A stretch of DNA of 64,000 nt, taken from contig NZ_CP075339.1 of the NCBI RefSeq assembly GCF_024399335.1, positions 2,046,001 to 2,110,000 of the forward strand, read 5' to 3'. Below are positions 23,934-32,848 of the stretch, in pieces (position 1 is the first letter of the stretch; each line of letters opens with the position of its first letter). The notes beneath the pieces were generated by a model. That model searched no databases and was not told where the DNA came from. It saw only the letters and a list, made by a program, of their open reading frames with translations. A program made the translations under genes and the position numbers. The DNA is from Leucobacter aridicollis. Its GTDB lineage: Bacteria; Actinomycetota; Actinomycetes; Actinomycetales; Microbacteriaceae.

Positions 23934-24983
23934 GTGGCCGCGCCCGTGACGGAGCTGAGCGCCGTGGACTCACCGCGGCGCTCAGCGGCGAGCCGCACCG
24001 CTGCTCTGGTTGCGGCGAGCGCACTCGCGCTCGCCGCAACCGCGATCCTCGGTATCGGTCTCGGTTCGAATCCGATCCCGCCGGCACGGGTCGTTGAGGC
24101 GCTCGTGGCTTACGACCCGACGCACAACGACCACCTCGTCGTCGTACTCTCGCGACTGCCGAGAATCGCGCTCGGCGTGATCGTTGGCGCCGCGCTTGGG
24201 CTTGCGGGCACGCTCATGCAGTCGGTCACACGAAACCCGCTCGCGGACCCGGGCATTCTGGGGGTGAACGCTGGCGCCTCGTTCGCTGTCGTCATCGCGA
24301 TCGCGTTTCTCGGCATCACTGACGTGAGTGGGTACATCTGGTTCTCGTTCGTCGGCGCGGCGGCTGCAGCCGCTCTCGTGTATCTCCTCGGCAGTTCACG
24401 CGGCAACGTCGGTACCCCCGTTCGGATCGCCCTTGGGGGCACCGCGGTGAGCATTGTCATCGGCGCGCTCACTCAGATGGTGCTGCTGAGCAACGATGCT
24501 GCCTTCAATAGTTTCAGGTTCTGGGCGATCGGTTCGCTGCAGGGCCGCGACTTTGGTGTCGCGTTCACTGTGCTGCCGTTCGTCGCCGTCGGAATTGTGC
24601 TCAGTCTCGCCTTGATCTCCCCGCTCAACGCGATCACGCTCGGCGATGACGTCGCGACGGGGCTCGGGACGAGCGCTCTTGGCGCCAGGATCGGTGCGGC
24701 CGTCGCGGTCGTGCTTCTCGCTGGGGCTGCGACGGCCGCGGCTGGGCCGATCGGCTTCATCGGGCTCGGCTCCGCGCACGTCGCGAGGTTCTTTACCGGA
24801 AACGAGCATCGCCGTCTGCTCCCGACGGCGATGCTGCTCGGCGCGACCCTGCTCGTCATTGCTGACACGCTCGGCCGTGTCGTCGTCGCACCGGCCGAAT
24901 TGCAGACAGGCGTCGCCGCCGCGCTCTTTGGCGGACCGTTGTTCGTCGCCCTCGTTCGTTCACGAAAGGTTGCTGCACTGTGA
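23934..24983 (+). CDS. Iron-siderophore ABC transporter permease (FecCD family)
   Basis: The 349-residue permease has about nine or ten helices and FecCD hallmarks: LPRIALGVIVGAALGLAGTLMQSVTRNPLADPGILGVNAGAS-type N-terminal region and the C-terminal ATAAAGPIGFIGLGSAHVAR. It starts with GTG 3 bp after the binding-protein stop and overlaps the next permease by 4 bp (GTGA). It forms half of the transmembrane channel. Confidence 0.93.
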   Translation: MAAPVTELSAVDSPRRSAASRTAALVAASALALAATAILGIGLGSNPIPPARVVEALVAYDPTHNDHLVVVLSRLPRIALGVIVGAALGLAGTLMQSVTRNPLADPGILGVNAGASFAVVIAIAFLGITDVSGYIWFSFVGAAAAAALVYLLGSSRGNVGTPVRIALGGTAVSIVIGALTQMVLLSNDAAFNSFRFWAIGSLQGRDFGVAFTVLPFVAVGIVLSLALISPLNAITLGDDVATGLGTSALGARIGAAVAVVLLAGAATAAAGPIGFIGLGSAHVARFFTGNEHRRLLPTAMLLGATLLVIADTLGRVVVAPAELQTGVAAALFGGPLFVALVRSRKVAAL

Positions 24984-26008
24984 CTGTAGTCTCGGGCCGC
25001 ACGCTCCGAGTCGGCGACTTCTCGATCCGGATCCGGCCGCGCATTGTCACCGTCGGCCTCATCGCGGCCGCGGTGCTTGGTGCCGGGATCATTGCCTCTC
25101 TCATGATCGGAACGATTCCGCTCGACGCCGGCGACCTCGTCGCCGTCCTGTCAGGCGAGGCGAAGCCGTCGCTCACCCGCTCGGTGCTCGGCAGGCGCCT
25201 GCCTCGCGCGCTCACGGCGGCCGCTGTTGGCGCACTGCTCGGCATGAGCGGCGCCGTGTTCCAGTCGCTGTCTCGAAACCCGCTCGGTTCTCCCGACATC
25301 ATCGGTTTCACGTCTGGTGCTGCCACAGGCGCGGTACTTCAAATCGTCGTGTTCGGCGGTGGCATGCTCGCGACGGCAGCGGCTGCGATCATCGGCGGGG
25401 TTATCACCGCCTTCGCTGTCTATTTCCTGGCCCGCCGCGACGGCGTGACCGGCGGGCTCAGGCTCGTACTTGTTGGCATCGGCGTTGGCGCTGTCGTGAG
25501 CGCGTTCTCGTCGCTGCTGATCGCGCGCGCAGACATCAACGACGCGATGGTCGCGCAGCTCTGGAGCGCCGGTTCACTGCTGGGCCGGGGTTGGCTTCAT
25601 GCCGCTGTCGCGATCGCGGCGCTCGCGCTCGTCGCTCCCCTCCTGCTCACACTCGGGCGAAGCCTCGCCCTCATGGAGATGGGCGATGACGCTGCGCACA
25701 GCGTCGGCGTACGCGTCGAGCGAATCCGGTTCGTTGCCCTCATCGTCGGGGTCGTCGCCGCAGCCGCTGCCGTCGCCGTCGCCGGCCCGATCGCATTTAT
25801 CGCGTTTGCGGCCGCCCACATCGCGCGTCACCTCGCGCCGGTGCCTGGCGTGCTTGTCGGACTCTCCGCGGTCGTTGGCGCGGTGCTTCTCACCGGCGCT
25901 GACCTGCTCGCGCAGAATCTCGACGTCGGCATGCGCACACCTGTCGGCCTCGTCACGAGCCTGCTCGGCGGCCTCTACCTGCTGTGGCTGCTTGCCCGGC
26001 GCATCTGA
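24980..26008 (+). CDS. Iron-siderophore ABC transporter permease (FecCD family)
   Basis: This 342-residue second permease is homologous to the first, with RRLPRALTAAAVGALLGMSG, the FQSLSRNPLGSPDIIGFTSGA loop and AVAGPIAFIAFAAAHIARH near the end. It pairs with the upstream permease. The start is GTG at 24980 within a GTGA overlap. The ATPase gene follows after 13 bp. Confidence 0.93.
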   Translation: MTVVSGRTLRVGDFSIRIRPRIVTVGLIAAAVLGAGIIASLMIGTIPLDAGDLVAVLSGEAKPSLTRSVLGRRLPRALTAAAVGALLGMSGAVFQSLSRNPLGSPDIIGFTSGAATGAVLQIVVFGGGMLATAAAAIIGGVITAFAVYFLARRDGVTGGLRLVLVGIGVGAVVSAFSSLLIARADINDAMVAQLWSAGSLLGRGWLHAAVAIAALALVAPLLLTLGRSLALMEMGDDAAHSVGVRVERIRFVALIVGVVAAAAAVAVAGPIAFIAFAAAHIARHLAPVPGVLVGLSAVVGAVLLTGADLLAQNLDVGMRTPVGLVTSLLGGLYLLWLLARRI

Positions 26009-26021
26009 ACGGAACCTCACT

Positions 26022-26951
26022 ATGTCACGTAATCCCACTTCATCGTCCACCGCTCACGGCCTCGCTGCCACAGATCTCGAGCTCGGATACGGTCGCCACA
26101 CCATCGTCAGGGGGCTCTCCCTCGAAGTGCCGCCCGAAGGCTTCACAGTCATCATCGGACCGAATGGCTGCGGCAAGTCGACGCTGCTTCGCGCCCTATC
26201 GCGGATGCTGAAGCCCCGAGGCGGGGCGGTCACCCTCGATGGTGCAGACCTCGCTGGAGTCCGCACCAAGCATGTCGCGCGGCGCATCAGCACCCTGGCG
26301 CAGGCCCCAGCATCCCCGACCGCGATCACTGTCTCAGACCTCGTCGCCCGCGGCCGAAATCCTTACCAGAGCATCCTTCGACAGTGGAGCACGGCCGACG
26401 ACGATGCCGTCACGCGGGCACTCGCAGAGGTCGAGATGACAGCGCACGCTGAGCGTCTCGTCGAGGAGCTCAGCGGTGGCCAACGGCAGCGCGCTTGGCT
26501 CGCGATGGCACTCGCGCAGGAGACGCCGATCCTGCTGCTCGACGAGCCGACAACGTATCTTGACATCTCTCACCAGGTCGACGTGCTCGATCTCTGTTCG
26601 CGGCTGCATGCTGCGGGCCGCACGCTCGTCGCCGTGCTGCACGACCTGAACCTTGCCGCGCGCTACGCGACCCACATCGTCGCGATGCGCGCAGGCGAGA
26701 TCGTCGCGCAGGGGCCGCCCGATTCACTCATCACGCCTGCACTTCTCAGGGATGTATTTGAGCTTGAGGCACTCGTCATCGAAGACCCAGAGACGGGCCG
26801 ACCGCTCGTCGTGCCACGCGACACCCGCACGCACGCTCCTCGACCACAGACTTCCCGACCACAGACCTCCCGGCAACACACTTACCCACCACGCACTTTT
26901 CGACAATCACCACGCCGCGAGCCAATCGCGGCAGAACAGGAGCCAGCATGA
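26022..26951 (+). CDS. Iron-siderophore ABC transporter ATP-binding protein
   Basis: The 309-residue ATPase has Walker A GPNGCGKST, the signature VEELSGGQRQR, Walker B PILLLDEPTTYLD and a switch His in VAVLHDLNLA. It energises the permease pair. The start at ATG 26022 follows GGAACC; the frame is open far upstream inside the permease gene. The C-terminal 40 residues are unusual: a run of five-residue units (RPQTS RPQTS RQHTY PPRTF) from a 15-bp DNA repeat, not part of any ABC domain. The stop overlaps the next ATG (ATGA). Confidence 0.93.
   Translation: MSRNPTSSSTAHGLAATDLELGYGRHTIVRGLSLEVPPEGFTVIIGPNGCGKSTLLRALSRMLKPRGGAVTLDGADLAGVRTKHVARRISTLAQAPASPTAITVSDLVARGRNPYQSILRQWSTADDDAVTRALAEVEMTAHAERLVEELSGGQRQRAWLAMALAQETPILLLDEPTTYLDISHQVDVLDLCSRLHAAGRTLVAVLHDLNLAARYATHIVAMRAGEIVAQGPPDSLITPALLRDVFELEALVIEDPETGRPLVVPRDTRTHAPRPQTSRPQTSRQHTYPPRTFRQSPRREPIAAEQEPA
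26841..26900. repeat. 15-bp degenerate tandem repeat at the end of the ATPase gene
   Basis: Four contiguous 15-mers, CGACCACAGACTTCC and diverging copies, encode the pentapeptide tail units. The length is a multiple of three, so copy changes would only lengthen or shorten the tail. Confidence 0.8.
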
Positions 26952-27805
26952 CCGACACCCATGACACGAGGGCCGCGACAGGCACGTCGCAGCTCGTCAC
27001 CTCCCCAGCGACGCAGTCAGAGGACCACAACCGCGGCCTCCAGCTCGGCACAGCGACGATCGAATCGTTCGCCGACGTCACCCCCGAGCTTGCGCGAGTC
27101 GTCGTCAGTATCCCTGACCTAGCCGCCGAGCCGAACTGGGTACGCCCCAACGTCGCAATCCGCTTCTATCTCGACGAGCGCTTCGAGAGCGCAACGCGGG
27201 TCTACACGGTCCGCTCCGCCAATGTGGTGGCGGGCACCATTGAAGTCGATGTCGTGCGCCACGGCGCCACGAGCCCGATGATGCTGTGGCTCGACACGCT
27301 CAAGGTTGGTGACACCGTGAAGTTTGGCGGGCCGCGTCCGCACTTCGATATCCCAGAAACTGGCGGCCGCGATGTCGTCATCTTCGCCGACGCAACCTCG
27401 ATCCCAGCGCTGTTCGCGATTCTGGATCAGGCCGACCAAGGGCTCACCGGGCGCGGGTGGGTCGCCACGAGCGATGAGCACGCGTTCTCCGAGCTCCCGG
27501 CGCTCCCGGGCCTCACCCTCACGCGGGTTGCGCCGGGTACGGGCTTCGCCGACGAGCTTGCGACGCTGCCACACCCAGACAAGGTCGTTGTCTGGGGCGC
27601 CGGTGAGCGTGACGAGATGAGAGCTGTCAGATCGTTCTTCCGCAACGACAACGGCCTCGCGAAAGATGATGTCGCGGTCTTTGGGTATTGGAGGCGTGGG
27701 ACCACAAACACGCAGATTGATATGCAACGTCTGCAGGCATACGAGGCCGCGCTCGCCGAGGGGAGGTCTGTGCACGACCTCGACGATCTCGCGCTCGCAA
27801 TCTAG
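26948..27805 (+). CDS. Siderophore-interacting protein (FAD ferric-siderophore reductase family)
   Basis: The 285-residue protein has an N-terminal FAD-binding barrel with the signature TRVYTVRSANVVAGTIEVDV and GATSPMMLWL, followed by a NAD(P)-binding SIP domain with VIFADATSIPALFAIL, VVVWGAGERDEMRAVRSFF and a C-terminal GYWRRGTTN. These enzymes reduce imported ferric siderophores in the cytoplasm and release iron. It is the last gene of the operon and is coupled by ATGA to the ATPase. A hairpin at 27854-27895 follows. Confidence 0.92.
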   Translation: MTDTHDTRAATGTSQLVTSPATQSEDHNRGLQLGTATIESFADVTPELARVVVSIPDLAAEPNWVRPNVAIRFYLDERFESATRVYTVRSANVVAGTIEVDVVRHGATSPMMLWLDTLKVGDTVKFGGPRPHFDIPETGGRDVVIFADATSIPALFAILDQADQGLTGRGWVATSDEHAFSELPALPGLTLTRVAPGTGFADELATLPHPDKVVVWGAGERDEMRAVRSFFRNDNGLAKDDVAVFGYWRRGTTNTQIDMQRLQAYEAALAEGRSVHDLDDLALAI

Positions 27806-27853
27806 CGCGGGCAGGCGGGCCCAACGGGATTCCAGTTCAGCGGGCTCAACGAC

Positions 27854-27895
27854 GCGGGCCACCCGATGCTGCCGAGCTGCATTTGGGTGGCCCGC
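27854..27895 (+). terminator. Terminator-like hairpin after the siderophore operon
   Basis: GCGGGCCACCC (27854-27864) pairs perfectly with GGGTGGCCCGC (27885-27895) around a 20-nt loop, 49 bp past the last stop codon. No T-run follows. Confidence 0.65.
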
Positions 27896-28006
27896 CGCTG
27901 CCCCAGCACCTCGGGACAGCCGCGACAAGCATCATCCTTTTGGATGACACAGAGTTCAGCCTCGCCCCCGATGCCTGAACCCGCGCGCACTGGTGAAGTT
28001 GGGGGT

Positions 28007-30082
28007 ATGGATGACAGCTCACCTCGCAGACGGTTTTCAGACGCCCTCACCTCACGCCGTGGGGCGTGGATCTCGCTCAGTGTGGTGCTGCTCGTTCTCG
28101 TAGCACTTTTCGGCGTGTTCGGGAGCGCGAAGGCCCCCGCGCGAAACGCGCAGGCCCCAGACGACTCGGAATCGACTCGCGTGAGCGAACTGCTCGCCGA
28201 GTTCCCGGGCGCCGATCAGCAGTCAGTGCTCGTCGTCGCGGAACGTGGCGACGGCGGCGCACTCACGGCAGCCGACACTCAAGCGCTGTCAGCGCTGTTG
28301 CCTGTGCTGCAGATTCATGCCTCCGCCGAACCGACAGGGCCGATGGTGAGCGATGACGGCAAGGCGGCTCTACTCGTCACGCCCATCACCGTCGGTGAGA
28401 CGAATACCGACACCGCCAAGGTGATCAGCGATATTCGGGCCGAGCTCGCAGGCAACGCGATCTCCGGCGTCACGCTGCAGGTCACCGGGGGCCCGGCCTT
28501 CGGCGCCGACATCGCCGCCGCGTTCGAGGGTGCCGACTTCACGCTCCTGCTCGTCACGATCCTGATCGTCGCGGTGCTGCTCATCGTGACATATCGCTCT
28601 CCAGTGCTGTGGCTCGTGCCGCTCATCGTCGTCGCGCTCGCCGACGGACTTGCCGGTCGCGTTACCGCAGCCGCAGGCGCCGCGTGGAACTTGCAGTTTG
28701 ATGCTGGCATCATCAGTGTGCTTGTCTTCGGCGCAGGCACGAACTACGCCCTACTGCTCATCTCGCGCTACCGTGAGGAGCTGCTGCGAATCGACGATCA
28801 CCGGGCCGCCCTCAGCACTGCGTGGCGGAAGACGCTGCCCGCGATCCTCGCCTCGAACGTCACAGTCGTTGCTGCGCTCGCGACCCTCATTCTCGCCGTC
28901 ATTCCTGGCAACCACGGCCTCGGGGTGTCCTCGGCTATCGGACTCGTTATCGCACTCGGCGCCGTCCTCTTCCTGTTGCCGCCGCTCCTCGCAATCTTCG
29001 GACCGAAGGTGTTCTGGCCGTTCGTTCCCCGGCCCGCAGCTCCCGGCAGCGAGACCCGTCAGGCCCGCCAGGGCGTGTGGCGCGGGATCGCGACGAGGGT
29101 CTCCCGGCGCCCGATCGCGAGTTTGCTTGCTGGCCTTGCTCTTCTCGCGGTGATGGCCGCCGGTCTCTTCGGCACCACCGTCGGACTCGACCAGGTCGAC
29201 AAGTTCCGAGGTGGCTCAGAATCCGCGAGCGGCCTCGAAACGCTCTCAGCGCACTTCCCCGCAGGCGAGGCGCAACCGATCTTCATCGTGACGCATACGG
29301 CGACAGCCCCAGAAACCGTTGCGGCAGTAAGCGCCGTTGATGGTGTGGTGCGCGCCCACCCGATCGGCGGAAGTACCGACGGCACGCTCTCGAAGATCAT
29401 GGTGACAAGCGAGTACACGCCAAGCAGCGAAGAGAGCCTCGCCCAGATCGTCGACCTTCGCGAAGCGGTGTCTGACATTCCAGACACGCTCGTCGGCGGA
29501 GCCGTTGCCACCGACGTCGATGCACGCGCAGGCGGCCAGCAGGATCTCCTGCTCGTCGCACCACTCGTCCTTGCAATCAGCTTCCTCGTGCTCGCGTTCC
29601 TCCTGCGTTCGCTCGTGGCGCCCGCGATCCTGCTCGTCGTGAATCTCGCGAGCGCGCTCGCCGCAATCGGTGCCGGCGCGTGGCTGAGCCGGGTCGTGTT
29701 CGGCCAGCAGGCGCTCGACCTGCAGGTGCCGCTGCTTGCCTTCCTATTCCTTGTCGCGCTTGGGATCGACTACACGATCTTCCTTGTGCACCGTGCCCGA
29801 TCAGAAGCGAAGGTTCATGGCACCCGCGACGGCATGATCGAGGCAGTCGCGCACACAGGAAGCGTCATCACGAGCGCCGGCATCGTGCTCGCGGCCGTCT
29901 TCGCGGCGCTCGGAGTGCTGCCGCTCGTGACGCTCGGGCAGCTCGGGCTCATCGTCGGCGTCGGCGTGCTCGTCGACACCCTCGTCGTGCGTACAGTCAT
30001 CGTGCCGGCGCTCTTCACCCTCGTCGGCGATCGGATCTGGTTGCCCGGAAAACCAGCGACACGCGAGACAATGAAGCCATGA
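28007..30082 (+). CDS. MMPL-family (RND superfamily) transporter
   Basis: The 691-residue protein has 11-12 predicted membrane helices and the two-fold MMPL layout. After helix 1 comes a large external domain, then helices 2-6 with FGAGTNYALLLISRYREEL, a second external domain (about residues 370-500), and helices 7-12 with the matching LGIDYTIFLVHRARSE. The Gly-x-Asp/Asn-Tyr residues in these two repeats are the proton-relay positions. The ATG at 28007 is taken because it precedes the first helix directly. It forms an operon with a histidine kinase and a response regulator, each joined by ATGA overlaps, the same partnership as Bacillus YdfJ with YdfHI. It likely exports a lipid-like or toxic compound sensed by that system. 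Confidence 0.9.
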   Translation: MDDSSPRRRFSDALTSRRGAWISLSVVLLVLVALFGVFGSAKAPARNAQAPDDSESTRVSELLAEFPGADQQSVLVVAERGDGGALTAADTQALSALLPVLQIHASAEPTGPMVSDDGKAALLVTPITVGETNTDTAKVISDIRAELAGNAISGVTLQVTGGPAFGADIAAAFEGADFTLLLVTILIVAVLLIVTYRSPVLWLVPLIVVALADGLAGRVTAAAGAAWNLQFDAGIISVLVFGAGTNYALLLISRYREELLRIDDHRAALSTAWRKTLPAILASNVTVVAALATLILAVIPGNHGLGVSSAIGLVIALGAVLFLLPPLLAIFGPKVFWPFVPRPAAPGSETRQARQGVWRGIATRVSRRPIASLLAGLALLAVMAAGLFGTTVGLDQVDKFRGGSESASGLETLSAHFPAGEAQPIFIVTHTATAPETVAAVSAVDGVVRAHPIGGSTDGTLSKIMVTSEYTPSSEESLAQIVDLREAVSDIPDTLVGGAVATDVDARAGGQQDLLLVAPLVLAISFLVLAFLLRSLVAPAILLVVNLASALAAIGAGAWLSRVVFGQQALDLQVPLLAFLFLVALGIDYTIFLVHRARSEAKVHGTRDGMIEAVAHTGSVITSAGIVLAAVFAALGVLPLVTLGQLGLIVGVGVLVDTLVVRTVIVPALFTLVGDRIWLPGKPATRETMKP

Positions 30083-31368
30083 GTCTCGTAGACGCACCGC
30101 TACCCCGTGGGCACGCGCCGAGCGGCCGACCGTCCGAGCCGACGGTGCGGGCGATGGAGGTTGGCCAGCACCTCATTGCCCTCGCGCTCACGATCATCGG
30201 CGCGATCCGCGCAGTCGGAGACGGTGTCCCGGCCGCGGCGGCGATCACCGCCGGGCTCGCGATACTCGCCTGGCACACCGCCGGCACGTTCTTGCCGCGC
30301 AAGACGCTGAGCCCAAACGCCGTCGTGTGGTGGCTCGTCGGGTTCGCAGCGGTCTGGATCGCCGCCGTCGCGGTCTCCCCCGAATTTGTCTGGCTCGCAT
30401 TCCTGCTGTGGCTCCTCGCCGGGCATCTGCTTCCGCTGCGTTGGGGCGTCGCATTCTCAGTGTTCGTGTTCGCGGTTGTCGCGATCGCGCCGATCCTGCA
30501 CCACGGAACAACGAGCTATGCGAACCTGTTCGGTCCACTGATCGGCGGCATCTTCGCCTTTGGGATCTCGCGAGGCTATCTCCAGCTGCTGCACGAGGCG
30601 GCCGAGCGGGAGCGGCTCGTGACGTCGCTGAAACTCGCTCAGGCCGAGATGTCTGAGCTGCAAGACGAGCTCGCCGTCGCCCAGCGGGAGGCCGGGGCGA
30701 TCGCCGAACGGACGCGTATCTCCAGGGACATCCACGACACTATCGCGCAGGCACTCTCGTCGATCCGCCTCATCGCTCACGCCGCAAACAGCCGCACCGA
30801 AGATCCCGCCGCTGCGCTCTCCCTCAGACAGGTCGAGAGCCTCGCGGGCGATAGTCTCGCCGATGTTCGCAGGATCGTCGCAGAGTTGCTGCCAGCAGAG
30901 CTCGAAGACGGCGCGCTCGCGGCTGCACTCGAACGCATCCTCGACAGGGCCCGCGATGAGGCCGGCATAGCGGTTGAACTCCACGTGGACGAGACGCTGC
31001 CACTGCTACCAACGGAAGTCGAGGTCGGCCTGTTGCGTAGCGCGCAGTCCGCCCTCGCCAATGTGCGGCTCCACGCGGCCGCCACCCGCGTCGTGGTGAG
31101 CCTCATTGACGCCGGCGATACGGTCCGCATGGATATCATCGACGACGGCCGCGGCTTCGACGTCGCTGAATGGGATCAGAGTTCCACCATCGGGGCATCG
31201 AGCTACGGGCTGCGCTTCATGCGCAATCGGCTTCGCGAGCTCGGCGGCGGCCTCGACGTCGAAAGCGGCCCGGGCGAGGGCACGGCACTTTCGGCCTACC
31301 TCCCAATCCGCGCCGCCGATACAGGCGCCACCGCAGGCACTCACCCAGGAGACGAGGAACCCGCATGA
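30079..31368 (+). CDS. NarL-type sensor histidine kinase (HisKA_3)
   Basis: The 429-residue protein has five to six N-terminal membrane helices (about residues 30-165) without a large external loop, a coiled linker (LKLAQAEMSELQDELAVAQRE), and the HisKA_3 motif TRISRDIHDTIAQALSS with phospho-accepting His219. A short HATPase domain follows, with IIDDGRGFD and SYGLRFMRNRLRELGG. The start at 30079 overlaps the MMPL stop. It passes phosphate to the regulator encoded next. Confidence 0.92.
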   Translation: MSLVDAPLPRGHAPSGRPSEPTVRAMEVGQHLIALALTIIGAIRAVGDGVPAAAAITAGLAILAWHTAGTFLPRKTLSPNAVVWWLVGFAAVWIAAVAVSPEFVWLAFLLWLLAGHLLPLRWGVAFSVFVFAVVAIAPILHHGTTSYANLFGPLIGGIFAFGISRGYLQLLHEAAERERLVTSLKLAQAEMSELQDELAVAQREAGAIAERTRISRDIHDTIAQALSSIRLIAHAANSRTEDPAAALSLRQVESLAGDSLADVRRIVAELLPAELEDGALAAALERILDRARDEAGIAVELHVDETLPLLPTEVEVGLLRSAQSALANVRLHAAATRVVVSLIDAGDTVRMDIIDDGRGFDVAEWDQSSTIGASSYGLRFMRNRLRELGGGLDVESGPGEGTALSAYLPIRAADTGATAGTHPGDEEPA

Positions 31369-32060
31369 CCATCACAGTGCTTCTTGTCGACGACCACCCA
31401 GTCGTTCGCAGCGGGCTGCGCGCTGTACTCGACAGCAGCGTCACAACAGCTGGCGTCACAACAGCTGGCGTCACGACAGCTGGCGTCACGACAGCTGGCG
31501 TCACGACAACCGGCGGCGGCGTCGTGGTCGTCGGAGAGGCGGCGACAGGCGAGGCAGCGGTGGCGCTCGCTTCCCAGCTTCGCCCCCAGGTCGTGCTTTG
31601 CGACCTGCGGCTTGGCGACGGGATCGACGGGATCCAGACCACGGCGGCGCTCCGCGCGCTGGACCCCGCACCCGCGGTGCTGATGCTCACCACGTTCGAC
31701 CGCGACGCCGAAATTCTCGGAGCCATCGAAGCTGGCGCTGCAGGGTACCTACTGAAAGACGTCGCACCCGAGGTCATCGTCGAAGGAATCGAACGCGCCG
31801 CGGCCGGCGACATGTTCCTCACCCCAGACATCGCCTCGCGCGTGATCAAAGGCATGCGAGATCCGCTTCCGAAGCTCACCGACCGCGAGGTCGAGGTGCT
31901 GCGGCTGCTCGCGACAGGCGCCGCAAACAAGGAAATCGCGCGGGCGCTGTTCGTGACCGAGGCGACAGTCAAAAGTCACGTCGCCCACATCTTCACGAAG
32001 CTCGACGTCGATAGCAGAGCCCGCGCAATTCACCTCGCGCAAGAAACCGGCCTGATCTAG
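31365..32060 (+). CDS. NarL/FixJ-family response regulator with a repeat insertion in the receiver domain
   Basis: The 231-residue regulator has a receiver domain with acidic pair Asp9-Asp10, phospho-acceptor Asp80 (VVLCDLRLG) and the conserved Lys in YLLKDV, and a LuxR-type helix-turn-helix (LTDREVEVLRLLATG, ATVKSHVAHIFTKL). Residues 26-50 are five copies of VTTAG (the last VTTTG), encoded by a 15-bp tandem repeat. They fall between helix 1 and strand 2, where other NarL proteins have about six residues. The rest of the receiver is normal, so the insertion probably forms a flexible surface loop. The stop of the kinase overlaps its ATG. Confidence 0.92.
   Translation: MTITVLLVDDHPVVRSGLRAVLDSSVTTAGVTTAGVTTAGVTTAGVTTTGGGVVVVGEAATGEAAVALASQLRPQVVLCDLRLGDGIDGIQTTAALRALDPAPAVLMLTTFDRDAEILGAIEAGAAGYLLKDVAPEVIVEGIERAAAGDMFLTPDIASRVIKGMRDPLPKLTDREVEVLRLLATGAANKEIARALFVTEATVKSHVAHIFTKLDVDSRARAIHLAQETGLI
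31440..31514. repeat. 15-bp in-frame tandem repeat inside the response regulator gene
   Basis: Five contiguous 15-mers of the form GTCACRACAGCTGGC; the first two are identical, the third and fourth are identical to each other, and the fifth is diverged (GTCACGACAACCGGC). Each encodes VTTAG or VTTTG. Confidence 0.95.
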
Positions 32061-32075
32061 CCGCGATATCCCTCG

Positions 32076-32097
32076 CCCTCCCTGGTGCACGGGAGGG
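32076..32097. terminator. Terminator-like hairpin after the MMPL/two-component operon
   Basis: CCCTCCC (32076-32082) pairs with GGGAGGG (32091-32097) around 8 nt, 15 bp past the regulator stop and about 80 bp before the next gene. Confidence 0.5.
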
Positions 32098-32176
32098 ATG
32101 TGCGAGCGCGCCCGAAACCGTCCGCACCAACTCTTTTCCCAGCCAATCGATCACCAACAGTTGAAAGGTCACCACC

Positions 32177-32623
32177 ATGAAGAAACTCCTCAATGCTGCG
32201 TTCATCTACATGCTTATCGGAGTCACCTCCGGCCTGTTTTACCGCGAGTTCACCAAGTTGAATGACTTCCCAGAGGGGCAGTTCACTCAGCTTGGACTCG
32301 CGCACACCCACCTGCTCACGCTCGGGTTCATCGTGCTGCTCATCGCGCTAGCTCTCGAGAAGACTTTCGCGCTCAGCGCGACACCAAAGCTGTTCGCCTG
32401 GTTCTTCTGGCTCTACAACGCTGGCGTCGTGCTCACGTCAGCAATGCTCATCTGGCATGGCAGCCTCACCGTGCTCGGTGAGGAGTCCTCGAAGATGATC
32501 TCCGGTATCGCGGGTCTTGGCCACATGCTCCTCACCGCCGGCATGATCGTGTTCTTCGTTGCGCTTCACAAGGCCGTCGCGCGCTCGCACGCGGGCGCCG
32601 GAGCGGCGGGGGTCGCGGCATAG
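32177..32623 (+). CDS. DUF2871 family membrane protein
   Basis: The 148-residue protein has four membrane helices and the DUF2871 pattern: an N-terminal ....YMLIGVTSGLFYREFTK, then GLAHTHLLTLGFIVLL and a C-terminal GLGHMLLTAGMIVFF. The His residues in AHTH and GHM could coordinate a metal or haem, though no such role is established. The ATG at 32177 follows AAAGGTC. It appears monocistronic, with a hairpin upstream. Confidence 0.85.
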   Translation: MKKLLNAAFIYMLIGVTSGLFYREFTKLNDFPEGQFTQLGLAHTHLLTLGFIVLLIALALEKTFALSATPKLFAWFFWLYNAGVVLTSAMLIWHGSLTVLGEESSKMISGIAGLGHMLLTAGMIVFFVALHKAVARSHAGAGAAGVAA

Positions 32624-32746
32624 GTAGCACGCGATCGCGGCCGTATCGACACCGCCCCACCCCGACAGTCGTCGCGGCGGGGCGCTGTCGCTTCCGCAGC
32701 CCAGGGCAGCTACGCTTGACAGCACCACGACGTTACGGAGGCCACC

Positions 32747-32848
32747 GTGAACTCACCCGAGGCTAACGGGCCAGAGGCGGACCCGGCCGGTCCAGAGCTC
32801 GCCGCGCCATGGTTCGCACACCTACAGGGGAAACAGGGGAAGCAATGA
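32747..32848 (+). CDS. 33-residue leader ORF coupled to the epimerase gene
   Basis: A GTG at 32747, with the strong RBS ACGGAGG 6 bp upstream, opens a 33-codon frame that ends in TGA overlapping the epimerase ATG (ATGA at 32845). It encodes a Pro/Glu/Ala-rich peptide (MNSPEANGPEADPAG...) ending in QGKQGKQ. The family is not recognised. Strong RBS plus exact overlap suggest it is translated and couples translation of the next gene. Confidence 0.5.
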   Translation: MNSPEANGPEADPAGPELAAPWFAHLQGKQGKQ

